Origin: an uncultured Erysipelotrichaceae bacterium
GTDB taxonomy: Bacteria; Bacillota_I; Bacilli_A; Erysipelotrichales; Coprobacillaceae
Reading direction: 5' to 3'
Assembly (NCBI GenBank): GCA_947573745.1
Contig: CANPGX010000040.1
Span: forward strand, 1 to 8,064
DNA: 8,064 nt
Part shown: positions 1 to 6,596 of the stretch, piece by piece
How positions within the stretch are numbered: position 1 is the first letter of the stretch
How the letters are laid out: every line of letters begins with the position of its first letter
Program-made: the position numbers and the translations under genes
Notes under the pieces: generated by a model
The model's database searches: none
What the model was told of the DNA's origin: nothing
What the model saw: the letters and a program-made list of their open reading frames with translations, nothing else

Positions 1-326
1 ACAGGCCTTGTCCCTACAAAATTCTTCATATGTTCTAATACAGCGATGGCTTCTTCTTCACTCATTGCTTGATTATAAAGAACACGATGATGTTCTAAGT
101 CATAAACCTGTGCACCATTAAAAGAAATCAATAATCCACCATATTTCTCCATTTCTAATTCTCTAGCAAAACGTAACTGTCCCATTGTCGTACGTCCAGA
201 AGCCAAAACTAAACGTACACCCTCTTTTTGGTACATCTTTAAAACTTCTTTTGTCTTAGCAGAGATGCCCTTTCCAGAATTCGTTAACGTACCATCAATA
301 TCCATAAAAATCAATTTAATTGCCAT
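1..326 (-). CDS. Cof-type HAD-IIB family hydrolase, N-terminal part (runs off window)
   Basis: This is a partial gene: about 108 N-terminal residues are present and the C-terminus lies beyond position 1. Translation starts MAIKLIFMDIDGTLTNSGKG. The DxDGT motif I (Asp9 nucleophile, Asp11 acid/base) is intact and is followed by a motif II-like segment LVLASGRT and the LISFNGAQVYD segment that in HAD-IIB proteins leads into the cap domain. Cof-type enzymes are cytosolic Mg-dependent phosphatases, usually of sugar phosphates or pyridoxal phosphate; the substrate cannot be read from sequence. The ATG overlaps the end of the preceding HAD gene by 11 bp, with purine-rich AAAGGAATGGGG just upstream serving as ribosome binding site, so the two are probably co-transcribed and translationally coupled. 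The family call is firm; a specific substrate is not claimed. Confidence 0.88.
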   Translation of the reverse strand, partial: MAIKLIFMDIDGTLTNSGKGISAKTKEVLKMYQKEGVRLVLASGRTTMGQLRFARELEMEKYGGLLISFNGAQVYDLEHHRVLYNQAMSEEEAIAVLEHMKNFVGTRP

Positions 327-1194
327 ATGTTTTCCCCATTCCTTTCTCAATGTCTTCATCATCGATAAGACCAAAATGAACAAAGGCTTTATAAAGTCCA
401 TCTTGATCTACATCATCTGTCACATAATCAGCCATCGCTTTGATCTCTTCGCCACCACTATGCATGGCAACACCGATATGACAATATTCTAACATAGGAA
501 TATCCACTTTGGCATCCCCAAAAGCAAAAGTATTTTCTAAAGAAGCACCTAAATGTTTCAATAAAACATCAATGGCGTAAGCCTTATCGATATCTTTCAC
601 TCCTAAATCACCAAATAGGGCAATTTCACCAGCACCACCCCAAGTTCCTGCCTTTAAATCTGGAAATTCTTTTATAGAATCTAAATGATCTTGATAACTA
701 TTTAAAATAAAACTCACCTTACTCAAATCATCCCTATAAAGTGAAGCCCCATAAATCATTTCTGGAAAAATCGTTCTGATCGTCTGTTGGTTGGCATCAA
801 CACGTCCTTTCCGTGCACAATAAACTTGAATGACTGGATCACCACGTTGTTCAAAATGTTCAGAAGCATATAAACCACTCTTACTTTCTAAATAAAATTC
901 TAAATTCCTTTCATGACACCAATCAACGATATGACGACATTGTTCCAGTGTGATATGCTGATCTAAAAGCACAGTATCACCATCTCGTACATAAGCACCA
1001 TTACCACCAATCATCCCATCTAGTCCAATATCCCAAATATAGTCGTAGATTTCTCCTTCATTTCTTCCCGTGCAAATATACACTTTATGTCCTCTTTCTC
1101 TTGCCTTTTTAATAGCTTTATTCGCAGATTCAGGCAATTTATTTTCATAATCTAATAAAGTCCCATCAACATCAATAAAAATAATTTTGCTCAT
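316..1194 (-). CDS. Cof-type HAD-IIB family sugar-phosphatase-like hydrolase
   Basis: The product is a 292-aa haloacid dehalogenase superfamily phosphatase. Motif I is FIDVDGT (Asp8 nucleophile, Asp10), motif II is CTGR (Thr42), the motif III lysine is probably Lys204 in DIDKAYAI, and motif IV is FGDAKVDIPML (Asp227, Asp231), which bind Mg. Residues from about 85 to 190 form the C2-type cap that decides substrate. Length fits the Cof family (about 260-290 aa). Two ATGs are adjacent, at 1197 and 1194. The GGAGG core at 1202-1206 lies 4 nt from the first and 7 nt from the second, so 1194 is preferred; 1197 would add one Met. It is the first gene of a two-gene unit with the next HAD gene, which it overlaps by 11 bp. 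Cytosolic, no signal peptide. The substrate is unknown; a sugar phosphate is plausible given the galactose and RpiR neighbours, but that is inference. Confidence 0.9.
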   Translation of the reverse strand: MSKIIFIDVDGTLLDYENKLPESANKAIKKARERGHKVYICTGRNEGEIYDYIWDIGLDGMIGGNGAYVRDGDTVLLDQHITLEQCRHIVDWCHERNLEFYLESKSGLYASEHFEQRGDPVIQVYCARKGRVDANQQTIRTIFPEMIYGASLYRDDLSKVSFILNSYQDHLDSIKEFPDLKAGTWGGAGEIALFGDLGVKDIDKAYAIDVLLKHLGASLENTFAFGDAKVDIPMLEYCHIGVAMHSGGEEIKAMADYVTDDVDQDGLYKAFVHFGLIDDEDIEKGMGKTYGN

Positions 1195-1200
1195 CATTTT

Positions 1201-1206
1201 TCCTCC
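1201..1206 (-). promoter_or_regulatory. Strong Shine-Dalgarno (GGAGGA) that decides the HAD hydrolase start
   Basis: On the minus strand the sequence reads AAAAGGAGGAAAAATGATG. The GGAGG core is 4 nt from the first ATG and 7 nt from the second. Usual Gram-positive spacing of 6-9 nt favours initiation at the second ATG (1194). Confidence 0.7.
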
Positions 1207-1290
1207 TTTTTACTTATCATAAAAAATCATCGCTTAAACGCCTATACTTCCATCTTTAAACGAAAATTTTTCTCAATAAAAAGGTCATAA

Positions 1291-1320
1291 AAGAAAAAAA
1301 TGAGAAATCATTTTCTCATT
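1291..1320 (-). terminator. Rho-independent terminator of the RpiR-type gene
   Basis: On the minus strand a perfect 9-bp stem (AATGAGAAA pairing with TTTCTCATT, arms at 1320-1312 and 1307-1299) encloses a 4-nt loop and is followed directly by a run of seven T, then CTT. The regulator's TGA stop (1318-1316) lies inside the 5' arm. It separates the regulator transcript from the HAD pair downstream. Confidence 0.85.
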
Positions 1321-2170
1321 GATGAGTTGGATTAATACAATCATAGTAATAAAGTTTCCTTTTCATATTTTCATCATAATCCAATTTAAAATAACATGTA
1401 TATAGAACATCTAAAATATAAAGAGTAGACAAGCGTGTAGAATAGGATGATATCTTATGGTAATGATTTTCATGCGAACTCATGTAAAGATGATAATCAG
1501 GCTCTTGATCTTTAAACGTATATTCTAGAGAAGAAATCAATAAAATAGGCGTTTTATTACGACGTAAGATAGGTGGTAAAATATCCATTAATAGTCCTCT
1601 TCCACCAAATGAAATCACGATAGCTAAATGGTTTTGATCACTAGCGGCACTTGTAAGACGTTGCTCATATTCATCTAAAGGGACATGCACATCTTTACCA
1701 ATCTCCTGCATTTGAAACTTAAAATTTTGCGCAAAATAGATACTACCAGCTGATGTATAAATATCAATACATGTTGCCCTTTTTAAAGCAAAAACAGCAT
1801 CTTTCAGTTGATCTAATGCAAACAAATCAGCTGTTGTATTCATGGTTTCTAAATAATCTTCTTTTAAGTTTTCAATCACTTCAAAATGTGTCTGATACTT
1901 CAAAACTGGAAAATTAAAATCAAAATCTTCGTTTGCATTTAAATAATCTTTAATAGACCGCGATAAACTCACCTTTAATGCCGAAAAGCCATTTAACTTT
2001 AATTTATCACATAAACGATAAATCGTTGCCACTGAAACAAAACAATGTTCACTTAATTGCTTGGAGTTCATTTTCAAAACATCTTCAGGATGTTCTAATA
2101 TATATTGGGCAATCATCTTTTCATTATGAGAAAAGTGATCTTGACGCCTCAATTGGACAAAAATATTCAT
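1316..2170 (-). CDS. RpiR/MurR-family transcriptional regulator (HTH + SIS domain)
   Basis: The product is a 284-aa cytosolic DNA-binding protein. Residues 1-77 form the RpiR-type helix-turn-helix domain, with the recognition region around 34-69 (SKQLSEHCFVSVATIYRLCD followed by LKLNGFSALK, matching the family pattern of S-x-AT-x-x-R and a Gly-Phe turn). Residues from about 122 to 250 form a SIS sugar-phosphate-binding domain, with the typical strands DIYTSAGSIYFAQNF and LAIVISFGGRGLLMD. RpiR proteins sense phosphosugars and repress or activate sugar catabolic genes. The ATG at 2170 was chosen because AGAGGTGA (2182-2175) sits 4 nt upstream and a TATAAT -10 box at 2195-2190 lies just before it; a longer frame is open to an ATG at 2224, but that start would lie upstream of this promoter. 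It is divergent from galK, so control of galKM and itself is a reasonable inference. The actual ligand is unknown. Confidence 0.9.
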   Translation of the reverse strand: MNIFVQLRRQDHFSHNEKMIAQYILEHPEDVLKMNSKQLSEHCFVSVATIYRLCDKLKLNGFSALKVSLSRSIKDYLNANEDFDFNFPVLKYQTHFEVIENLKEDYLETMNTTADLFALDQLKDAVFALKRATCIDIYTSAGSIYFAQNFKFQMQEIGKDVHVPLDEYEQRLTSAASDQNHLAIVISFGGRGLLMDILPPILRRNKTPILLISSLEYTFKDQEPDYHLYMSSHENHYHKISSYSTRLSTLYILDVLYTCYFKLDYDENMKRKLYYYDCINPTHQ

Positions 2171-2174
2171 GATT

Positions 2175-2198
2175 TCACCTCTTTGAATCATTATAACA
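2175..2198 (-). promoter_or_regulatory. Extended -10 promoter and ribosome binding site of the RpiR-type gene
   Basis: The minus strand carries TGTTATAAT (2198-2190), a perfect TATAAT with the TG of an extended -10. No convincing -35 is seen 17 bp upstream (TCTCAT), which extended -10 promoters tolerate. The predicted transcription start, about 2183, falls directly beside the Shine-Dalgarno AGAGGTGA at 2182-2175, so the leader would be only about 13 nt. Confidence 0.7.
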
Positions 2199-2214
2199 TC
2201 ACAATTCTCTTTAT

Positions 2215-2229
2215 GAGAAGGCACTTCTC
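2215..2229. promoter_or_regulatory. Inverted repeat, candidate operator between regulator and galK
   Basis: GAGAAG-GCA-CTTCTC is a perfect 6-bp inverted repeat with a 3-nt spacer. A further TTCTC at 2205-2209 forms a second, 5-bp inverted pair with the GAGAA at 2215-2219. The repeat covers roughly -32 to -46 relative to the predicted start of the RpiR-type gene and is about 40 bp upstream of the galK -35 box. The position suits a site bound by the RpiR dimer, but binding is inferred. Confidence 0.4.
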
Positions 2230-2269
2230 TATCTTTTTAGCTATTCCTTGATGAAAGTACCATTTTTCT

Positions 2270-2299
2270 TTGTTTTTTAATCCCTATTAATGCTACAAT
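2270..2299 (+). promoter_or_regulatory. galK-galM promoter
   Basis: TTGTTT (2270-2275) as -35 and TACAAT (2294-2299) as -10 are separated by 18 bp, and TGC precedes the -10, making it an extended -10. The transcription start would be near 2306, next to the AGGAGG of galK (2307-2312), giving a leader of about 14 nt. Confidence 0.65.
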
Positions 2300-2319
2300 A
2301 GGATTTAGGAGGATGTATC

Positions 2320-3483
2320 ATGAAAACAGAATTAAAAAAGAAATTTAGTATCGTCTTTCATGAAGAATGTAGCCATGTATTCTTCGCCCCAGGACGAATC
2401 AATTTAATTGGAGAACACACAGATTATAATGGGGGCTTTGTTTTTCCTTGTGCCATTACTTTTGGAACTTATGGTGCTATCAGATTGCGTCAAGATCGCA
2501 AACTACGCTTCTTTAGTGAGAACTTTGCTTCCCTTGATATCATTGAAAGTCATTTAGATCATTTAGAATATCGCAAAGAAGATGATTGGGCCAACTATTG
2601 TAAAGGCGTGCTCCTCACTTTGATTAAAAAAGGTTATCCTATACCTCAAGGTTTTGATCTCTATATCTATGGCAATATCCCTCATGGTTCTGGTCTATCT
2701 TCTAGTGCCTCATTAGAAGTACTTGTTGGGACGATGTGTCAGGCCCTCTTTCATTTAGACATTTCTATGAAAGACATCGCACTTTTAGCACAGCAAGCTG
2801 AAAATGAATATATTGGGGTTAACTGTGGTATTATGGATCAATTTATCATTGCCATGGGGAAAGAAAACCATGCGATTGCACTGAATACGCAAACCTTAGA
2901 TTATACGTATACCCCTATTGATTTAAAAGATCACGTCATTTTGATCATGAATACTTGTAAAGAAAGAAAATTATCTGATTCTAAATATAATGAACGTCGA
3001 AATGAATGCGAACAAGCCTTAAAATCACTCCAAAAAAAGGCACCTATCCAGCAATTGTGTGACTTAACAGTTGAAAAATTTGATCAGATTTCTTATGTTA
3101 TTGAAGATCCTATTCTTTTAAAACGTGCTAAACATGCAGTTTATGAGAATGAACGTGTCAAAAAAGCGATGATTGCTCTACAACAAGACGATCTAATCAC
3201 TTTCGGTCAATATATGAATCAATCTCATTTATCTTTAAAGGAAGATTATGAAGTCACAGGAATTGAGTTGGATACTTTAGTCGAAGCCACTTGGCAACAA
3301 GAAGGTGTTTTGGGAGCTAGGATGACCGGTGCTGGTTTTGGTGGATGCGCTATTGCATTAGTGAAAAAAGATCAAGTAGAACAAATTCAGCAAGCCATCT
3401 TGACACAATATTTAGATCGTATCGGTTACCCTTGTCAATTCTATGTTGCTGCTATTGGTATGGGGGCAGGTGAACTTGCATGA
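2320..3483 (+). CDS. galK: Galactokinase
   Basis: GalK phosphorylates alpha-D-galactose with ATP to galactose-1-phosphate, the committed step of the Leloir pathway, in the cytosol. The 387-aa protein has all three GHMP-kinase motifs: the galactokinase signature PGRINLIGEHTDYNGG (24-39, with Arg26 as catalytic Arg and Glu32, His33 and Asp35 as sugar-binding residues), the glycine/serine-rich ATP loop PHGSGLSSSASLEV (121-134), and the C-terminal motif GARMTGAGFGGCAIAL. The catalytic base is Asp173 in CGIMDQF. Length matches bacterial GalK (about 380-390 aa). An AGGAGG at 2307-2312 lies 7 nt before the ATG. Its TGA overlaps the galM ATG by 4 bp (ATGA), showing an operon with translational coupling. 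galT and galE are absent from this cluster. The divergent RpiR-type gene is a candidate regulator. Confidence 0.97.
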   Translation: MKTELKKKFSIVFHEECSHVFFAPGRINLIGEHTDYNGGFVFPCAITFGTYGAIRLRQDRKLRFFSENFASLDIIESHLDHLEYRKEDDWANYCKGVLLTLIKKGYPIPQGFDLYIYGNIPHGSGLSSSASLEVLVGTMCQALFHLDISMKDIALLAQQAENEYIGVNCGIMDQFIIAMGKENHAIALNTQTLDYTYTPIDLKDHVILIMNTCKERKLSDSKYNERRNECEQALKSLQKKAPIQQLCDLTVEKFDQISYVIEDPILLKRAKHAVYENERVKKAMIALQQDDLITFGQYMNQSHLSLKEDYEVTGIELDTLVEATWQQEGVLGARMTGAGFGGCAIALVKKDQVEQIQQAILTQYLDRIGYPCQFYVAAIGMGAGELA

Positions 3484-4493
3484 TGTCTTGTCAAACACTC
3501 GGTTTTACACAACAACATGAAGTCAAAGAATATGTCCTAAAAAATGACGTTATCGAAGTTCATGCCTTAAATTATGGGGCAACGATTTCAGCCATCTATA
3601 CACCTGATCGTCATGGGAATTATGAAAATGTGGTATGTGCTTTTGAAGATCCTATGGACTTCATTGACGATCATGATTTATATCTTAATAAAATCGTAGG
3701 TCCCGTAGCCGGACGAATCGCTTTTGGAAAATATCCTTATGGCTCTCTTAAGCCTTTTCCTTCAAAACATCATTTACATGGTGGTGAACATGGTATTTCT
3801 TTCCAATGGTTTGAAGTTCAAACACAGGTCCCTGATACACTGATTTTCTCTTTGGAAACACATCATCAAGCTGATGGTTACCCTGGCAACTTTCATTATC
3901 GTATCATTTATCGCTTAGAAAAAAATCAGTTGATCATGGAGATGGAAGCCATCAGCGATCATGATAATTTACTCAATCTCACCAGTCACCTTTATTTTAA
4001 TCTTTCAGGTGATTTAAAGCGAGATATCATGCAACATCAATTATGCATCCCTAGTCAAAAAGTATTAGATATTCATCCTGATGGATATCCTTATCGTATC
4101 ATTTCTATTCCAAAACACAGTGGTCTTGATTTTATGGAAGGACGTATTATTCAAGATGGCTATCGTGAAGATGACCCCTTCTTTCAATATACGCATGGGT
4201 TAGATCATCCTTTCTTGTTAGCGTCAAAACCGATTACATTATATGATCCTATCAGTGGGCGCCATCTAACTATGACGACTGATCGACAAGCACTAGTAGC
4301 CTATGCTGCCAATTATTTTAATGAGCATCATCATTTTGAACACCACATTGTAGGTCGTCCTCACTTGGCGATAGCTTTAGAACCACAGGAATGTCCTAAT
4401 GGTATCAATATTGAAGAAGTAGAGGATAAGGCTTACTATTTAGCCAATACACCATATCATGCCAAAACAACGTATACTTTTGATGTTCAATAA
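3480..4493 (+). CDS. galM: Aldose 1-epimerase (galactose mutarotase)
   Basis: GalM interconverts beta- and alpha-galactose, supplying the alpha anomer to galactokinase. The 337-aa protein matches the family length. Seen are the GPVAGRIAFG segment (Arg79), HLHGGEHG (His100), the catalytic acid His170 in NLTSHLYFNLSG, the substrate-binding Asp242 in GLDHPF, and the catalytic base Glu301 in ALEPQECPNGIN. No signal peptide is present, so the enzyme is cytosolic. The start ATG at 3480 overlaps the galK stop by 4 bp, and AGGTGA at 3468-3473 inside galK is well spaced for it; a second ATG at 3483 is the only near alternative. The gene ends just before a bidirectional terminator and closes the galKM operon. 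Close homologues of the same fold can act on other hexoses, but the galK fusion-like overlap supports galactose. Confidence 0.95.
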   Translation: MMSCQTLGFTQQHEVKEYVLKNDVIEVHALNYGATISAIYTPDRHGNYENVVCAFEDPMDFIDDHDLYLNKIVGPVAGRIAFGKYPYGSLKPFPSKHHLHGGEHGISFQWFEVQTQVPDTLIFSLETHHQADGYPGNFHYRIIYRLEKNQLIMEMEAISDHDNLLNLTSHLYFNLSGDLKRDIMQHQLCIPSQKVLDIHPDGYPYRIISIPKHSGLDFMEGRIIQDGYREDDPFFQYTHGLDHPFLLASKPITLYDPISGRHLTMTTDRQALVAYAANYFNEHHHFEHHIVGRPHLAIALEPQECPNGINIEEVEDKAYYLANTPYHAKTTYTFDVQ

Positions 4494-4496
4494 AGC

Positions 4497-4525
4497 AAAA
4501 AAGGACTTAAAGTCCTTCTTTTTTT
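4497..4525. terminator. Bidirectional terminator between galM and histidine kinase gene
   Basis: A 7-bp perfect stem, AAGGACT (4501-4507) and AGTCCTT (4511-4517), has a 3-nt loop. On the plus strand it is followed by CTTTTTTTG, ending galM; on the minus strand by TTTTGC, ending the convergent histidine kinase gene. The kinase's TAA (4509-4507) sits in the loop region, so the 5' arm on the minus strand is coding sequence. Confidence 0.82.
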
Positions 4526-5838
4526 GTTATTTTAAAGCATACACCTTGTAATACATTTTCTACGGTCACTGTACAATGATACATCGTGACTGTTTTATAA
4601 ACGATATGAAGCCCTAATCCAAATTGTCCTTGATGTCCTTTCACAAAAGGTTCAAATAATGTATCAATGATATCCTCTGGGATACATGGACCATCATTAT
4701 AAATAGATAAACTTTGATGATCCAAATGAATTTGAATCGTACTTTCAACATAACGGTAAGCATTTTGTAATAAATTTTCTATAGCAATACGCCACTGTTC
4801 TTCTTCACCTATAAAATAGCTTTCTTGAATATCTAATTGAAGATGAATTTCTGGACGAAGCGAAGCCATCTGTTCAACTGTCTTTTCCAGTAAAACTTTC
4901 ATATTCATTTCATGCATATCCTTCACATTCTCTTTAAGATAATCTAAACGGTTTAAGTAAAGAAGATTTTGTACTTTCTTTTCTAGACGTGAAGCATTTT
5001 CTAGAATAATATCAATCGAACTTTCTTTATCTCCATAAGGATAGACATCATCTTTGATACTTTGTGCATAGCTTTCAATGAGTGCTATCGGTGTCTTTAG
5101 ATCATGAGAAATATTATGCATCATCTCTTCCCGTACTTTACTTTGATGCTGTAGTTCTTCTTCCATTTCTACCAAAGCCTGTGCAACAGAGCCAATTTCA
5201 TCATGACGTTGAATATTTAATTCACCTTTTTTTCCTTCCTTGATATGATCAATATATATACGAATCTGTTTTAAAGGTCGAATCAATGTGGTTACCCATA
5301 TCGCCATACCTATCGCTAAGAAAAAGAAAGCACCATATTGTAGATAAACAATACGATTAGCAATATTCTTAGCTAATGACAGAGAATATTCATCATTCAT
5401 AAATGTCACCACAAAGAAATGATCTGTTTCACTCACCCTTAAAATACGATAATATAAAGACCCATTTCTAAAACTTACTTTAGCATTTTTGACCACTTCT
5501 TGATTTTTAATCTGTTTGGCAATATCATCCACAATAGCATAGCTCACTTCTTCCATCAACGAAGCATCTAATGGCTTTTCTGCTCTAAAATGATAACCAT
5601 CGGTATCGCTATAATAGACATGCATATGATAACATTGTCGATTAGAATCAATTTCTTCAGGATTAAAAATACCCATCACATAATTTTTTTGAGCATATTC
5701 CAAAGTAGAATACATCTCTCGATCAATAATAGAACCTAGATTTCCATTGATGACAGGAACAATGATCAACATAAAAACAATAAAAATGATAAACAGCAAA
5801 CAAAACAATTGAGATTGTAAAGATTTCTTAAATTTCAT
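4507..5838 (-). CDS. Membrane sensor histidine kinase (two-component system)
   Basis: The 443-aa protein is an orthodox sensor kinase. A first membrane helix (about 10-31) and a second (about 163-186) flank an extracytoplasmic sensor region of roughly 130 residues with no motif I recognise. A HAMP linker follows (about 187-235), then the HisKA dimerisation domain with phospho-acceptor His245 in MMHNISHDLKTP, then the HATPase domain with N box ENLLQNAYRY (Asn359), G1 YNDGPCIP (Asp382), F box LFEPFVKG and G2 GQFGLGL. All key residues are intact. The ATG shares its A with the last base of the response regulator's TAA (TAATG), and no Shine-Dalgarno is visible upstream, so translation probably depends on ribosomes finishing the regulator gene, which is frameshifted here. 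The stimulus is unknown. It ends within the bidirectional terminator. Confidence 0.94.
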   Translation of the reverse strand: MKFKKSLQSQLFCLLFIIFIVFMLIIVPVINGNLGSIIDREMYSTLEYAQKNYVMGIFNPEEIDSNRQCYHMHVYYSDTDGYHFRAEKPLDASLMEEVSYAIVDDIAKQIKNQEVVKNAKVSFRNGSLYYRILRVSETDHFFVVTFMNDEYSLSLAKNIANRIVYLQYGAFFFLAIGMAIWVTTLIRPLKQIRIYIDHIKEGKKGELNIQRHDEIGSVAQALVEMEEELQHQSKVREEMMHNISHDLKTPIALIESYAQSIKDDVYPYGDKESSIDIILENASRLEKKVQNLLYLNRLDYLKENVKDMHEMNMKVLLEKTVEQMASLRPEIHLQLDIQESYFIGEEEQWRIAIENLLQNAYRYVESTIQIHLDHQSLSIYNDGPCIPEDIIDTLFEPFVKGHQGQFGLGLHIVYKTVTMYHCTVTVENVLQGVCFKITKKEGL

Positions 5839-6489
5839 TAGTCAAAACGATAGCCAAAACCATAAATCGTGGTTACATTTAAGTGTGGCATTTTCTTTCT
5901 TAAGCGTCTTAGTGTATCATCAACAACACGATCAGAACCATAATAGTTTTCATCCCATATTTTTAAAAGAATTTGTTCTCTAGAAATAGCAATCGATCTA
6001 TTCTTTAAAAAATAAAGTAGCAATTCATATTCTTTGGTGGTCAATGCAATATCCTGACCATTTTCACTGACACGACGTTTTCCTTCATCAATAAGATAAC
6101 CATCCGTTTCAATCATGAAATGACCCTCTCTATACACACGTTTTAAAATATTGTTGACGCGTAAAACCAGTTCCTTAATCGCAAAAGGCTTGGTGATATA
6201 TTCGTCACATCCTTTTTCTAAACCAATAATACGATCAAATTCTTGATCTCTGGCTGAAACAAAGACAACAGGAAGATCAGGTTTAGCAACTTTAATCTGA
6301 TTCAATAATTCAAAACCGCTTGATTTATCTAACATCAACGATCCATAAATGTACGTCATCTTCCACATGTAAGCAAGCTTCATCATAGGTGTAAAAAGAA
6401 TACACTATATGTCCTTCTTTTTCCAAGTAAGCTCTCATCAAATCATTTAAATTTTTTTCATCATCAATAATATTAATTTTGTATCTCAT
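5838..6489 (-). pseudogene. OmpR/PhoB-family response regulator, frameshifted at the phospho-acceptor site
   Basis: The gene would encode a DNA-binding response regulator partnered with the adjacent kinase, but it is split in two frames. The first part starts at 6489 behind AGAGGTGA (6503-6496, 6-nt spacing) and reads MRYKINIIDDEKNLNDLMRA onward, with acidic pocket Asp9/Asp10, to WIVD (Asp52, predicted phospho-acceptor), then VR and a TAA at 6327-6325. The second frame resumes as LMLDKSSGFELL, continues through the SARD (Ser) and YITKPF (Lys) receiver motifs to a complete winged-helix domain ending TIYGFGYRFD. Restoring 5 nt gives WIVDLMLDKSSG, placing Gly at +8 from the Asp as the family requires, and a 218-aa protein of normal size. 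The second frame is open from an ATG at 6386 but has no ribosome binding site, so that start is doubtful. Domain identity is firm; natural mutation versus sequencing error is not settled. Confidence 0.85.
6334..6338 (-). other. Frameshift site: single TTGAT where two tandem copies are expected
   Basis: The minus strand reads ATCGTTGATGTTAGAT. An intact gene would read GTT GAT TTG ATG TTA GAT, which contains TTGATTTGAT. Loss of one TTGAT by slippage gives exactly the present sequence and moves the frame so that a TAA is met two codons after Asp52 and Val53. Confidence 0.65.
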
Positions 6490-6514
6490 GTCATTTCACC
6501 TCTTTCATCATTTT

Positions 6515-6543
6515 ATTGTAATCTTTAAATACTTTAATTACAT
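6515..6543 (-). promoter_or_regulatory. Promoter of the two-component operon
   Basis: The minus strand has TACAAT (6520-6515) as -10 and a poor -35, ATGTAA (6543-6538), with 17-bp spacing. A weak -35 next to an upstream direct repeat fits an activator-dependent promoter. The predicted transcription start is near 6508, leaving a leader of about 19 nt before the regulator's ATG. Confidence 0.5.
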
Positions 6544-6544
6544 G

Positions 6545-6566
6545 GTGATATTATGTGATATTATGT
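6545..6566. repeat. 10-bp tandem direct repeat, candidate OmpR-type binding site
   Basis: GTGATATTAT occurs twice with no gap (6545-6554, 6555-6564), followed by the first bases GT of a third copy. On the minus strand it reads ATAATATCAC twice. It lies at about -37 to -58 from the predicted start of the two-component operon. The period of one helical turn is what dimers of OmpR/PhoB regulators bind, so autoregulation is inferred. Confidence 0.6.
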
Positions 6567-6570
6567 TAAA

Positions 6571-6596
6571 ACAAAGAAAAGCGGAGTTATCCGCTT
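6571..6596 (-). terminator. Rho-independent terminator of glmM
   Basis: On the minus strand AAGCGGA (6596-6590 complement side) pairs with TCCGCTT (6585-6579) around a 4-nt loop TAAC, followed by TTCTTTGT. The glmM TAA (6597-6595) overlaps the base of the 5' arm. It separates the cdaR-glmM transcript from the two-component operon. Confidence 0.82.

Noticed and set aside
265..492. Plus-strand open frame opposite the HAD genes
   Set aside because: It lies antisense to two well-supported HAD genes, has no ribosome binding site and resembles no protein. The same holds for the plus-strand frames at 1978-2172 and 6479-6760.
1216..1221. TATGAT on the minus strand as a -10 box for the HAD pair
   Set aside because: The hexamer 17 bp upstream (TAGGCG) is a poor -35 and no TG extension is present. 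A promoter is expected in 1210-1290 but cannot be placed with confidence.
1261..1275. AAAATTTT palindrome upstream of the HAD pair
   Set aside because: A short A/T-only palindrome is expected by chance in DNA this AT-rich.
2171..2224. Longer N-terminus for the RpiR-type regulator starting at 2224
   Set aside because: The extension would include the TATAAT promoter, lacks a good ribosome binding site, and precedes the normal family N-terminus at MNIFVQL.
5838..6386. A free-standing short response regulator starting at the ATG at 6386
   Set aside because: No Shine-Dalgarno precedes it and its first 16 residues are the out-of-frame reading of the receiver domain; the true N-terminus lies at 6489 in another frame.
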